From: an uncultured Christensenella sp.
Lineage (GTDB): Bacteria; Bacillota; Clostridia; Christensenellales; Borkfalkiaceae
Direction: 5' to 3'
DNA length: 64,000 bases
Assembly: GCA_910577875.1 (NCBI GenBank)
Contig: CAJTNY010000005.1
Coordinates: forward strand, 1-64,000
Under the pieces are notes generated by a model, which worked only from the letters and a program-made list of their open reading frames with translations, searched no databases and had not been told where the DNA came from. Position 1 is the stretch's first letter. Every line of letters starts with the position of its first letter. Positions 53,501 through 62,104 of this stretch are shown here, piece after piece. A program made the position numbers and the translations under genes.

Positions 53501-54478
53501 ATTCCTTTTTCAAGTGTTATCGGTTTAGAAAGAGACGTTGACATTATTCGCGTAGAGGGTACTGCTGACGATGCAACACAGTGCAATCCTATTGATGGAA
53601 CTAATTTCTATATGCCAAGCGGAGACTTTAACGGTACTTATCTGAGAGCAGGTAAATATGAGTTTACATTAAATATTACGCTTAATGCAGATAAGTGGGG
53701 CGAAAATAAAGGTTTAACAGGCAAGAAAAAACTGATATTTAACGTTCTTCCCGCATTTGAAATCGAAGAAGAAGGTTTAAGCGGTCAGGTTGACGTAGAG
53801 TATGAACATAAAATCAACTTTATAGATTATGACAAAGCTGACGATAACGGCGTTACGAGTATAAGAAAAGATAAACAATGGTTTAAGGCTGAGGGGTTGC
53901 CTTTGGGACTTGAACTTCTTCCTGACGGTACAATTACAGGTATTCCCAAAGAGGACGGAACTTTTGAAGTAACCGCTTATTACGACAATCTTTGGGGTAC
54001 GAATACCAAATGGGAGTATAAATTTACTCTTGAAATAGCCGAAAAAGCTATTATCAGAACCGAGTTCAAGACCGAAGACGGAAAACTTTGGTACAAACAC
54101 AGCGACCAAGGCGACGATGCATGGCAGGTAGTTATCGACCTTAACGAGTTCAAAGGCGATAAAGGCGACGCTGGCGCGGCTCCTACGATAAGCGAAGACG
54201 GTTACTGGGTAATTAACGGAGAAAAGACCGAATTCAAAGCTACCGGCGATAAAGGCGACAAGGGCGATACTCCCGTACTCACAATAAGCGAGGACGGATA
54301 TTGGGTAATCGACGGTGTTAAGACGGATGTTAAAGCTACCGGCGATAAAGGCGATACAGGTGAAAAAGGCAGCGGCTGTAACGGCTCAATAGACGTTATA
54401 TCTACGGCGGCAACTTCGGTTGCGTTCCTTATTGCAGGCGCAGTAATTTTCATCGTAAGACGCAAAAAGAAGAATTAA
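50564..54478 (+). CDS. Cell-surface GH3 glycoside hydrolase with permuted domains and a collagen-like stalk
   Basis: The 1304-residue product has a signal peptide (about 1-42), a GH3 C-terminal-type sandwich first (ALNQKIIEEGTVLLKN), a fibronectin-like domain, then the GH3 barrel (about 660-955) with nucleophile D881 in AVTDYYEG and KHLALNNQETNR. So domains are in the permuted order known from Butyrivibrio and Ruminococcus beta-glucosidases. After that come an Ig-like part, three short collagen-like GDKGDxG runs alternating with repeats TISEDGYWVI, and a terminal anchor: CNGSI, one helix and RRKKKN. It likely cleaves beta-glycosides at the surface. GTG start with AAGGAG. Confidence 0.88.
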   Translation: MRKIFKTGRKTGRALIAVTMAAAMSVPVIGSAMFAGNKLSADAEIYTSSYDTQNALSEAQHALNQKIIEEGTVLLKNKDNALPLKGNDKKVTVFHSFYNPEDWSQSEGAMVLSGGGSGNIWVNPKDKCEGTEATHGCHTLYNGLADHEYDYNKALLDVYFEKNAWNEDRPTEFCDVNGPKMDLLKGKESSFTDYNGAAIITISRLETESQDNYEPYMGISDKAFLRDPAQPEKHYLQLRDKEKELIEYAKTKFAKVVVLLNTAAPMEVDYLQTSDSVDAVLWIGYPGESGLKDIPGVLDGTVSPSGRTVDTWVKDMSKDPTWQNFGDNSQNYTDLSAHNTVLDKNGDIYYLDKELAEDPDFVDDGSNSYHSVDYAEGIYLGYRYYETKATVMNEAQAGSGDTWYEENVTYPFGYGLSYTSFTQEIVGTPVTSGDTISFSVKVTNTGDVAGKEVVQIYYNPPYTPGGIEKASANLVAFDKTGLIAAGQSETVTVSFDKRDMSSWNLNAGNYILEDGKYEISLNKDSHNKWETFEYTHSADSEYTEDETTGTAYTKLFSGDDMFNVDKSKYTADGTGVDFMSRATGLELPETAGDVRFSDEAINYLDSQNTYVSTQDKSTDPWVVDAVIPAEWSQAEDTSNKETIKLYQMTGIEEDAKWVEFMNQLTWDEMKTLVSSGLFNTAALERIGKPRTSDTDGPAQIGASAGGRGFGWCAAVNISSTWNDDLAEQFGTMVGEEAIHSETNQGTLITGWYGPGMNIHRNPYCGRNFEYYSEDGLLAGKIAAGAVRGAASRGLITYLKHLALNNQETNRTTNGGVCTWTNEQAMREIYLKPFEYAVKEGGATGMMCAFNRIGGVPAGANYNLFVKLLEDEWGFDGLAVTDYYEGSSWGWPGNMVVRCHMFPMGDYAGERNVARRIDGTWDAEKGRPVVDGEAQDALYYAVRTTAQRMLKAVANSNAKNLEAGIFSDLTYTVIQGEVGYIPFSSVIGLERDVDIIRVEGTADDATQCNPIDGTNFYMPSGDFNGTYLRAGKYEFTLNITLNADKWGENKGLTGKKKLIFNVLPAFEIEEEGLSGQVDVEYEHKINFIDYDKADDNGVTSIRKDKQWFKAEGLPLGLELLPDGTITGIPKEDGTFEVTAYYDNLWGTNTKWEYKFTLEIAEKAIIRTEFKTEDGKLWYKHSDQGDDAWQVVIDLNEFKGDKGDAGAAPTISEDGYWVINGEKTEFKATGDKGDKGDTPVLTISEDGYWVIDGVKTDVKATGDKGDTGEKGSGCNGSIDVISTAATSVAFLIAGAVIFIVRRKKKN

Positions 54479-54511
54479 CGTTTTTCCACTTATTACTTAA
54501 AGATAGCAAAT

Positions 54512-54540
54512 TTCCGATAGCGGTGAACCCGCTATCGGAA
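54512..54540 (+). other. Hairpin between the GH3 gene and the lipoprotein gene
   Basis: TTCCGATAGCGG and CCGCTATCGGAA form a perfect 12-bp stem with a 5-base loop and no T-run, probably an mRNA-stability or processing element. Confidence 0.65.
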
Positions 54541-54569
54541 GAGCTATCGAAATTTCAGAGGAGGCTATT

Positions 54570-55727
54570 ATGAATAAAATTGCTAAAAAAATAGGAGTAG
54601 CGGCTTTAACGGTGTCTATGTTGGCAGGTATATTCGCTTTTGCCGCATGCGATAACGACGAAAAAAATGGTGGAAAAACTGACGGACATACTCATACGCC
54701 GGTAAAAGTCGACGCAGTTTCAGCAGGCTGCGAAACCGACGGAAATAAACTTTATTATACCTGCGACTGCGGCAAATGGTTTGAGGACGTAGAATGTACT
54801 AAAGAAATCACCGAACATGTGAGCGTAGAAATAAAGGCACCGGGACACGATTGGGACGGCGGTGTAATTTCCGAAGACGGTACTTTAAAAACAATTTCGT
54901 GCCGTAACTGCGACGAAACCAAGACCGAAACGGTCACGGTTACGACTACATATACAATAACATATAATTTAAACTACGACGGCGCGCCTGTCGCCGAGGT
55001 TCTCAGATACGAGGGAGGGGTTGCGGCTTCCGAGCCTAAAAAGCCAAATCATCCCGATAACGATTATGTATTCGGAGGGTGGTACCTCGAAGAAAGTTGT
55101 AAAACTAAATACGACTTTAATCTGCCTATGACAGCGAATCTTACGCTGTACGCGAAATGGAAACAGGAAACGCAATACGTTTTTGAGGCTGAATATACGA
55201 AAATAAAAACGCTTAGCGGAGTAGGCTGGTCCAATGAAGCAAAGGGCTTGGATATGATAATGCGCGATAAAGGCGGCGTATCCGGCGCGAGCAACGGTTT
55301 CTACGTTGGCTACTTATACAGAAACGGATTGACTTTGACTTTTAAAATCAATTCCGACGTTGCGGTTGACGACGCTACGCTTACGCTTAGAGTAAGCGGA
55401 GAGATGACGGAATCTATTATTCTCACGGGCGACGAGTATACGATAAAAGTAAATGATAGCAAGATAGACTATGCCGGCATATCGATAACTGGTATAGACC
55501 CTAAACCCGACGCGCCCAAACACGAATTCCAGGACGTTTTAGTAACCGCGTCTTTAAACCTCGTTGCGGGTGAAAATACTATAACGCTTACAACGAGTAA
55601 CGGTATAAAACTTGGCGGTACGGCTACCGCTACCGCTCCGCTCGTAGACTGTATCAAAATACTTTCTACGTCTGTGCTGACCTGGTCGCCTATCGAATCC
55701 AATATCGAGGGTTGGAGCGAGGAGTAA
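54570..55727 (+). CDS. Surface lipoprotein with an InlB-type repeat and a carbohydrate-binding-like domain
   Basis: The 385-residue product has a lipoprotein signal (lipobox FAAC, Cys27) and Cys/His/Trp-rich modules (THTPVKVDAVSAGC, APGHDWDGG). One Listeria-Bacteroides (InlB B-type) repeat follows, about 128-197 (YTITYNLNYDGAP to LTLYAKW). The C-terminal 180 residues form a beta-rich domain beginning VFEAEYTKI, the start seen in CBM6/CBM35-like domains. No catalytic site is seen. I infer it binds polysaccharide for the flanking GH3 enzymes. AGAGGAGG precedes the ATG; the next gene starts 3 bases after the stop. Confidence 0.75.
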   Translation: MNKIAKKIGVAALTVSMLAGIFAFAACDNDEKNGGKTDGHTHTPVKVDAVSAGCETDGNKLYYTCDCGKWFEDVECTKEITEHVSVEIKAPGHDWDGGVISEDGTLKTISCRNCDETKTETVTVTTTYTITYNLNYDGAPVAEVLRYEGGVAASEPKKPNHPDNDYVFGGWYLEESCKTKYDFNLPMTANLTLYAKWKQETQYVFEAEYTKIKTLSGVGWSNEAKGLDMIMRDKGGVSGASNGFYVGYLYRNGLTLTFKINSDVAVDDATLTLRVSGEMTESIILTGDEYTIKVNDSKIDYAGISITGIDPKPDAPKHEFQDVLVTASLNLVAGENTITLTTSNGIKLGGTATATAPLVDCIKILSTSVLTWSPIESNIEGWSEE

Positions 55728-55730
55728 TAA

Positions 55731-58664
55731 ATGTTTAAAAAATATTTTAAAGACAGACTTTTCCGTATATGGTTATCCGTAACCTGTGCGTTGCTTGCCT
55801 TTATGATAGTTGCAGGAACCGTTGCGGGGACCGCTCTCTACGACGTAATAAAAAGCGTGCTAGGCAGAGAGATAGCCGTATACGACGACGGGTACGACGC
55901 TAAATTCGTTGCGGAAACCAACAGTAAGAAAGACGCGTTCAAGCATGCAAACAAGGTGAACGAGGAAATATGCGAAGAAGGCTCCGTTCTTCTCAAAAAC
56001 GCAAATGATGCTTTGCCGCTTAACGAAAAAGCGAAAATAAGCGTGTTCGGCAAAAATTCTGTAAATCTCGTTTACGGCGGTTCGGGTTCAGGCGGCGGCA
56101 ACAATAACGGCAAAGTCGGTTTGTATGACAGTTTAAGAGAAGAAGGGTTTATCGTAAACGATACACTCGAAAAGTTTTATAAAGACAACAAGAAAAGCGG
56201 TTCCCCGAGACCCGAAAACTCTAAGGACCTTGACTCTGGCGCGGACGTCGATATTGTTACGGGAGAAACGCCTGCATCGTCATATAACGAAAGTGTTAAA
56301 AGCAGTTATAAAAATTTTAACGACGCCGCAATCGTAGTGCTTTCTCGTATAGGCGGCGAGGGTTTTGATTTGCCGAGACAGTCCGCAGACGATTCCAAAC
56401 GTCATTATCTTGAACTTGACCCTAACGAAGCCGACCTTATAAAGCACGTAACGTCGTCGGGTTTCGGTAAAGTAATTGTCGTTATAAATTCGGCGGCGGT
56501 TATGGAACTCGGCTGGATAGAAAGCGGTGTTTACGGAACGGTCGACGCTTGTCTTTGGATAGGCGCACCGGGCAACTCCGGAATAAACGCGCTCGGTAGA
56601 ATTTTAAACGGTAAAATCAATCCTTCAGGTAAAACCGTCGATACGTGGGCTACGGACCTTCTCGCGGCTCCAGCGGCAGTTAATTTCGGAACTAACGGCG
56701 AAAAAGACGGCGACGCTTACTTAGTGTACGACAATGACGACAAGGAATATTATGCCGAAGGTTATTTCGTAAGCTATGAAGAAGGTATTTACGTAGGATA
56801 CCGCTACTATGAAACGAGAGGATTTACAGACGGCGAGGAATGGTACAAAGAAAATGTAGTCTATCCGTTCGGTTACGGGCTTTCTTATTCCGATTTCAGC
56901 TTGGAAGTAACGGATAAAAACAAACTCGGCACAGAACTGAAACCGACGGAAAAGATTAGTCTTTCTGTCAAAGTAACTAATATTTCCGCAGAGAAAATCT
57001 CTGGAAAAGAAGTCGTTCAGGTTTACGTTACCGCTCCTTATTACGGCGGAGTCGAAAAAGCGCATAAAGTGCTTTGCGGTTTTGCAAAGACCGAAGAACT
57101 TGAAAAAGGCAAATCAGAAACGGTAACTATTGAAATCGACCCCTATTCTTTCGCTTCCTATGACCACGAAGGCAAGGCAATTGAGGGTTACAGAGGTTAT
57201 CTTTTAGAACACGGAGATTATGTGTTTACGCTCGGCTCGGACGCGCATAACGCTATAGATACGTTTACTTTAAACCTTGCGGAAGATTATAAATTCGAAA
57301 AGGATAATAACACGCAGACGACGGTAACAAACGTATTCGATAAAACGGATACTAACGGCGGTATCGACGACGAACTTGAAACGGTTTTATCCAGAAGCGA
57401 TTGGGAAGGAACCTGGCCAAAGAAACCTACTTACGAATCGAGAATAAAAGATAAAGCTTTTATAGATTCGATAAGCGGAACAAAGCATAACAACCCCGAA
57501 ACTTTCGATAAAACCGTTGTGACTGGCGCACCCGTGACGGTTACTATGTTTGACTTGGTTTATGCGGAAGATTACAAAGGTTACGACGATGAGAGATGGG
57601 AAGCTATTTTGGACAGTCTGACAGTGGACGATATGCTTAAACTCGTTGGAAGGGGAGCTTTTAATACCCAGCCGATAAGCAAGATTGAAAAAAATCAGAC
57701 GACGGATGCGGACGGTCCCGCGGGTTTCACAATCTTTATGGGCGAAGATACGATATATCTTACCTGTGCTTATGCGTCGGAAGTGGTTATGGCTTCTACT
57801 TGGAATGTTGATTTGATTTATAAGCTTGGACAGAGCGTAGGTGAAGAAGGACTTTGGGGCAATGCCAAAGGCGACGGAACGTCGTACAGCGGCTGGTATG
57901 CTCCAGCAGCCAATATACACAGAACAGCGTTCGGAGGAAGAAATTTCGAGTATTTTTCGGAAGACGGCTTTATATCGGGAGTTATGGCGGCTGCCGAAAT
58001 TAAGGGCGCGGCGAGCAAGGGTGTGTATTGTTATATGAAGCATTTCGTCGCAAATGATCAAGAAACGCATCGCTCTCTTACGGGGCTTTGTACTTGGCTT
58101 ACCGAACAGTCATTGAGAGAAATATATCTTAAACCTTTCGAGATTGCAGTTAAAGAGGGGAATGCAACGGGAATAATGTCGTCGTTCAACCGCCTAGGCG
58201 GAACTTGGGCGGGCGGAGATTACAGATTGCTAACGACCGTTTTGAGAGATGAATGGGGCTTTAAAGGCACCGTTATATGCGACTTCAATACAAACAGATA
58301 TATGAACCCCAAACAGATGATTTATGCAGGCGGCGATTTGAATCTTAGTACTCTTGCGGACAGAAGATGGCAGAACGCGGACGCTAATTCCAATGCGGAT
58401 TTGACCGTTTTGCGCAGAGCTTCCAAAAATATTCTCTATACCGTATCGCTAAGCAATTCTATGAATGCCAAGGCAAAATATTATTTACTGCCTGCCTGGC
58501 TTATAATAACGATTGTAATTATGGTCGTTGTTTCAGTCGGACTTGCCGTATGGGGAGTATTCGTTATTCTCGGCGCAAGAAAGCGCGTATCAGCTATTAT
58601 CGCGCCGGAGGCGGATGAACAAGCCGAAGCTGCGGCGGCGAACGGGGCGGATGGCAGTGAATAA
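55731..58664 (+). CDS. Membrane-anchored GH3 glycoside hydrolase with permuted domains
   Basis: The 977-residue product resembles the first GH3 but is held by an N-terminal helix (about 12-37) and a second helix near the end (about 918-948), with a short acidic Ala-rich tail. Domain order is again GH3_C first (NEEICEEGSVLLKN), fibronectin-like (GKEVVQVYVTAPY), then the GH3 barrel with nucleophile D851 in VICDFN and KHFVANDQETHR. CDF in place of the common TDW/SDF is still compatible with activity. It probably acts with the preceding enzyme on the same glycan. Confidence 0.87.
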   Translation: MFKKYFKDRLFRIWLSVTCALLAFMIVAGTVAGTALYDVIKSVLGREIAVYDDGYDAKFVAETNSKKDAFKHANKVNEEICEEGSVLLKNANDALPLNEKAKISVFGKNSVNLVYGGSGSGGGNNNGKVGLYDSLREEGFIVNDTLEKFYKDNKKSGSPRPENSKDLDSGADVDIVTGETPASSYNESVKSSYKNFNDAAIVVLSRIGGEGFDLPRQSADDSKRHYLELDPNEADLIKHVTSSGFGKVIVVINSAAVMELGWIESGVYGTVDACLWIGAPGNSGINALGRILNGKINPSGKTVDTWATDLLAAPAAVNFGTNGEKDGDAYLVYDNDDKEYYAEGYFVSYEEGIYVGYRYYETRGFTDGEEWYKENVVYPFGYGLSYSDFSLEVTDKNKLGTELKPTEKISLSVKVTNISAEKISGKEVVQVYVTAPYYGGVEKAHKVLCGFAKTEELEKGKSETVTIEIDPYSFASYDHEGKAIEGYRGYLLEHGDYVFTLGSDAHNAIDTFTLNLAEDYKFEKDNNTQTTVTNVFDKTDTNGGIDDELETVLSRSDWEGTWPKKPTYESRIKDKAFIDSISGTKHNNPETFDKTVVTGAPVTVTMFDLVYAEDYKGYDDERWEAILDSLTVDDMLKLVGRGAFNTQPISKIEKNQTTDADGPAGFTIFMGEDTIYLTCAYASEVVMASTWNVDLIYKLGQSVGEEGLWGNAKGDGTSYSGWYAPAANIHRTAFGGRNFEYFSEDGFISGVMAAAEIKGAASKGVYCYMKHFVANDQETHRSLTGLCTWLTEQSLREIYLKPFEIAVKEGNATGIMSSFNRLGGTWAGGDYRLLTTVLRDEWGFKGTVICDFNTNRYMNPKQMIYAGGDLNLSTLADRRWQNADANSNADLTVLRRASKNILYTVSLSNSMNAKAKYYLLPAWLIITIVIMVVVSVGLAVWGVFVILGARKRVSAIIAPEADEQAEAAAANGADGSE

Positions 58665-58696
58665 ATAAAAAGATTATACGTTTTTTCTCCAATATA

Positions 58697-58732
58697 AAAA
58701 ACGGGACTTGCTTGTTTGCAGGTCTCGTTTTT
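58697..58732 (+). terminator. Terminator after the GH3 operon
   Basis: A 15-bp stem with two wobble pairs, 58697-58711 with 58718-58732, ending in TTTTT. Confidence 0.88.
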
Positions 58733-58764
58733 CGTTAAAAAATGTTTATATAATCCATATTTCG

Positions 58765-58793
58765 GCATATAACGACTTAAAACGGCATATTAT
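58765..58793 (+). promoter_or_regulatory. Sigma-E-like promoter of spoIIID
   Basis: GCATATA (58765-58771), a 14-bp spacer and CATATTAT (58786-58793), against the Bacillus sigma-E -10 CATACAnT. No sigma-A pair fits here. Mother-cell control matches the role of spoIIID. Confidence 0.55.
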
Positions 58794-58816
58794 TTTAGTA
58801 CGCGGAGGTGCAAAAT

Positions 58817-59074
58817 ATGTACGACTATATCGCCGAAAGGGTAATCAAAGAGGGAAAATATATAATAGAAACAAATTCAACCGTGCGTGCGACTGCAATG
58901 TATTTCAAAATTTCAAAATCAACCGTACATAAAGACGTGACGGAGCGTTTGAAAAATATTGACAAATCGCTGTTTACGGACGTTCGCGGAGTATTGAACA
59001 AAAATCTTTCCGAAAGGCATATAAGAGGCGGAATCGCTACGAAAAATAAATACATGCATAAGGGTAATTTATAA
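58817..59074 (+). CDS. spoIIID: Sporulation transcription regulator SpoIIID
   Basis: The 85-residue mother-cell regulator acts after sigma-E during endospore formation. The sequence MYDYIAERVIKEGKYIIETNST followed by the helix-turn-helix ATAMYFKISKSTVHKDVTERL and the RHIRGGIATKNKY tail match SpoIIID along their length. GGAGGT lies 7 bases before the ATG at 58817; the GTG three codons earlier is inside that spacing. The best single indicator that the organism forms spores. Confidence 0.96.
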   Translation: MYDYIAERVIKEGKYIIETNSTVRATAMYFKISKSTVHKDVTERLKNIDKSLFTDVRGVLNKNLSERHIRGGIATKNKYMHKGNL

Positions 59075-59113
59075 TTAGGTTTAAATTTTTACAGTATTTT
59101 CATATCAATAAAT

Positions 59114-59142
59114 TTGAAAATACATATCGGTTGTGATATAAT
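59114..59142 (+). promoter_or_regulatory. Promoter of the dehydratase activase genes
   Basis: TTGAAA (59114-59119), 17 bp and TATAAT (59137-59142). Confidence 0.82.
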
Positions 59143-59174
59143 GAGTACAGTAAAAGAAATTATTGGATAAGCCA

Positions 59175-62102
59175 ATGATAAAATTAATGGGTATCGACGT
59201 CGGTTCGACTACTGTAAAGGTAAGCGTTATCGATGAAAACGGAAAAATTATTTATAAATCCTATGTCCGTCATTTTGCGCGCGTAAAAGAAACGGTTCTT
59301 AACGAACTCAAAAATTTGCGCGATAAATTCGGCGGTGATTATTCGGTAAGTATAACCGGAAGCGCGGGGTTAGGACTTTCACAGCGAAGCGGGCTGAATT
59401 TTGTGCAAGAGGTTCAGGCTGCCTTTATCGCTATAAGAAAATATTATCCTGACGCGGACGCGGCGGTTGAGCTGGGCGGAGAGGACGCGAAAATCATTTT
59501 CATTACCGGTGGCACAGAACAGCGTATGAACGGAAGTTGTGCAGGTGGAACGGGCGCTTTTATAGACCAGATGGCGACGCTTTTAAATATCAGCGTAACG
59601 GAAATGGACGAATATGCGCTTAAATCTCAAAAAACTTACCCGATAGCGTCGCGCTGCGGAGTGTTTGCGAAATCGGACGTTCAACCGTTGATTAATCAGG
59701 GCGCAAACAAAGAAGATATTGCCGCATCTATATTTCAGGCGGTCGTAGACCAGACGGTTTCGGGACTTGCGCAGGGCAGAAGAATAAAAGGCAAAGTGTT
59801 GTTTTTAGGTGGACCTTTACACTTTTTGAAAGCATTGAGGAAAGCTTTCATAACTACTTTGAAGCTTACGGAAGAAAATGCCGTGTTTCCCGAAGACGCG
59901 CCTTGTTTTATGTCTATCGGCGCGGCTCTCGGCTCTGTCGGCGTGGATAGCGAAAATATAGATGATATTATATCAAAAGTCGAAAACGTGCATGAAAGCG
60001 ACGAGATTGTTACTGGCGAGCCGCTTTTTCTCAGTAAAGAAGAATATGCCGAATTCGTAAAACGGCACCGCGCAACTGATTTGAAATTTGCCGAAATCGA
60101 AAATTATTCGGGCGATTGTTTTCTCGGAATAGACTCGGGTTCAACAACTACAAAGCTTATGCTTATCACTCCCGACTGCCGTATACTTTATTCGCATTAC
60201 CAGTCAAACAACGGCCAGCCGCTCGACGTTATAATTTCAAAACTTAAAGAAATTTACAGCCTCGGCGGTGACAGAATAAAAATCCGCGCAAGCGCGGTGA
60301 CAGGTTATGGCGAAGACCTTATAAAGAGCGCTCTCAAAGCCGACTTCGGTATAGTGGAAACGGTCGCTCACTTCAAAGCCGCATTGCATTTTAATCCTAA
60401 GGTCGACTTCATTATCGATATAGGCGGTCAGGATATCAAATGTTTTAAAATCAAAAACGGCGCAATCGATTCGATAATGCTAAACGAAGCTTGTTCGTCA
60501 GGCTGCGGTTCTTTCATACAGACTTTTGCGCGCGCAATGGGGATCGAGATAGATAAGTTTTCACAGGAAGGCTTGTACGCTAAGCATCCCGTCGAGCTCG
60601 GTTCGCGCTGTACGGTATTTATGAACAGCGCGGTAAAACAGGCGCAGAAAGAAGGCGCGGGAGTGGACGATATCTCTGCGGGACTTTCCTCGTCGATAGT
60701 CAAAAACGCAATTTACAAAGTAATAAGAGCATCGAGCTCGGACGAGCTCGGAGAAAATATCGTCGTTCAGGGCGGTACTTTTTTAAACGACGCTGTTCTG
60801 CGTTCGTTCGAAAAAGAAACGGGCAAGCAGGTTATACGTCCCGGTATTGCGGGACTTATGGGCGCGTTCGGCGCGGCGCTTTACGCTATGGAAAATATAT
60901 CAGGCGAAAGCAGTACACTCGGCATAGATGAACTGGAAAAATTCAATTATATTTCAAAATCTTCAAACTGTCGCGGTTGTACTTCTAACTGCAATATAAA
61001 CATAATATCTTTCGGCGACGGAAGAAAATACGTTTCCGGCAATAAGTGTGAAAGGGGTGCGGGACTTGCGCCTGCCTCGTCTGAATTGGACATATTTACA
61101 TATAAACAGACAAGACTTCTGGAAACGGTAAAGGGCGTTAAAGGTAAGCGTGGGAAAGCAGGGCTTCCTTTACAGCTCATAATGTACGAGCAGCTTCCAC
61201 TGTGGGCGGGATTCTTTGAAAGTATTGGTTTCGAGGTTGTTCTATCAGAGAAATCGTCAAGAAATTTGTATTTCAAGGGTCAGCATACAGTCGCGTCCGA
61301 TACGGCTTGTTATCCTGCAAAATTAATGCACGGTCATATTGAAAGCCTTCTCGATAAAGGCGCGGATTTTATATTTCTGCCCTGTGAAAGTTATAATATA
61401 GACGAACACTGTTCTTCCAACCATTATAACTGCCCTGTAGTCGCATACTATCCGGAACTATTAAAAGCTAATAACGAAAGGTTGAACGACGATAATTTCA
61501 TTATGCCTTATCTCGATTTGAATATGCGTTCGAATACCGTTAAAAGACTATACTCGGTTTTCGCAAAGTACGGGGTGCGTAAGCGCGAAATCGCAAAGGG
61601 GCTCGATGATGGTTTTGCAAGGCTCGAAGCTTACCATACCGATGTTAAAAATAAGGCGGAAGAAATACTCGAAAAAGCTAACGCCGGAAACAAGCAGGTA
61701 ATTATTCTTGCTGGAAGACCTTATCATCTCGACGGCGAAATTAACCACGGCATAAATAAATTATTGACTTCTCTCGGGCTTGCGGTTCTCTCCGAGGATA
61801 GTATATTCGATAAAACCGAGAAGGTAAAAGTCAACGTGTTAAACCAGTGGACTTATCACGCAAGACTTTACCGCGCCGCCGATTTTGCTGCGAAGCACAA
61901 AAACGTAAATTTGGTACAGCTCGTTTCGTTCGGTTGCGGACTCGATGCAATAACTACGGACGAAGTGCGCGCTATTCTCGAAAAAAACGGCAAACTGTAC
62001 ACACAGATTAAAATCGACGAGATAAACAATCTCGGAGTCGTTAAAATCAGACTGAGAAGTTTACTCGCCGCGATTGAAGAAACCAATAAACGAATTATTT
62101 GA
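59175..62102 (+). CDS. 2-hydroxyacyl-CoA dehydratase activase-like protein (two BadF/HgdC-type ATPase domains)
   Basis: The 975-residue product has two ASKHA ATPase domains of the activator type (GIDVGSTTVKVSVID near 6 and GIDSGSTTTKLMLI near 318), each with the cysteine motif that holds a 4Fe-4S cluster between subunits (SCAGGTGAFID and SRCGVF; ACSSGCGSFI and SRCTVF). A C-terminal DUF2229-like part follows. Activators use ATP to inject an electron into dehydratases. The actual substrate of this large family is unknown. I start at the ATG at 59175; the TTG at 59163 is possible. Confidence 0.85.
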   Translation: MIKLMGIDVGSTTVKVSVIDENGKIIYKSYVRHFARVKETVLNELKNLRDKFGGDYSVSITGSAGLGLSQRSGLNFVQEVQAAFIAIRKYYPDADAAVELGGEDAKIIFITGGTEQRMNGSCAGGTGAFIDQMATLLNISVTEMDEYALKSQKTYPIASRCGVFAKSDVQPLINQGANKEDIAASIFQAVVDQTVSGLAQGRRIKGKVLFLGGPLHFLKALRKAFITTLKLTEENAVFPEDAPCFMSIGAALGSVGVDSENIDDIISKVENVHESDEIVTGEPLFLSKEEYAEFVKRHRATDLKFAEIENYSGDCFLGIDSGSTTTKLMLITPDCRILYSHYQSNNGQPLDVIISKLKEIYSLGGDRIKIRASAVTGYGEDLIKSALKADFGIVETVAHFKAALHFNPKVDFIIDIGGQDIKCFKIKNGAIDSIMLNEACSSGCGSFIQTFARAMGIEIDKFSQEGLYAKHPVELGSRCTVFMNSAVKQAQKEGAGVDDISAGLSSSIVKNAIYKVIRASSSDELGENIVVQGGTFLNDAVLRSFEKETGKQVIRPGIAGLMGAFGAALYAMENISGESSTLGIDELEKFNYISKSSNCRGCTSNCNINIISFGDGRKYVSGNKCERGAGLAPASSELDIFTYKQTRLLETVKGVKGKRGKAGLPLQLIMYEQLPLWAGFFESIGFEVVLSEKSSRNLYFKGQHTVASDTACYPAKLMHGHIESLLDKGADFIFLPCESYNIDEHCSSNHYNCPVVAYYPELLKANNERLNDDNFIMPYLDLNMRSNTVKRLYSVFAKYGVRKREIAKGLDDGFARLEAYHTDVKNKAEEILEKANAGNKQVIILAGRPYHLDGEINHGINKLLTSLGLAVLSEDSIFDKTEKVKVNVLNQWTYHARLYRAADFAAKHKNVNLVQLVSFGCGLDAITTDEVRAILEKNGKLYTQIKIDEINNLGVVKIRLRSLLAAIEETNKRII

Positions 62103-62104
62103 TT

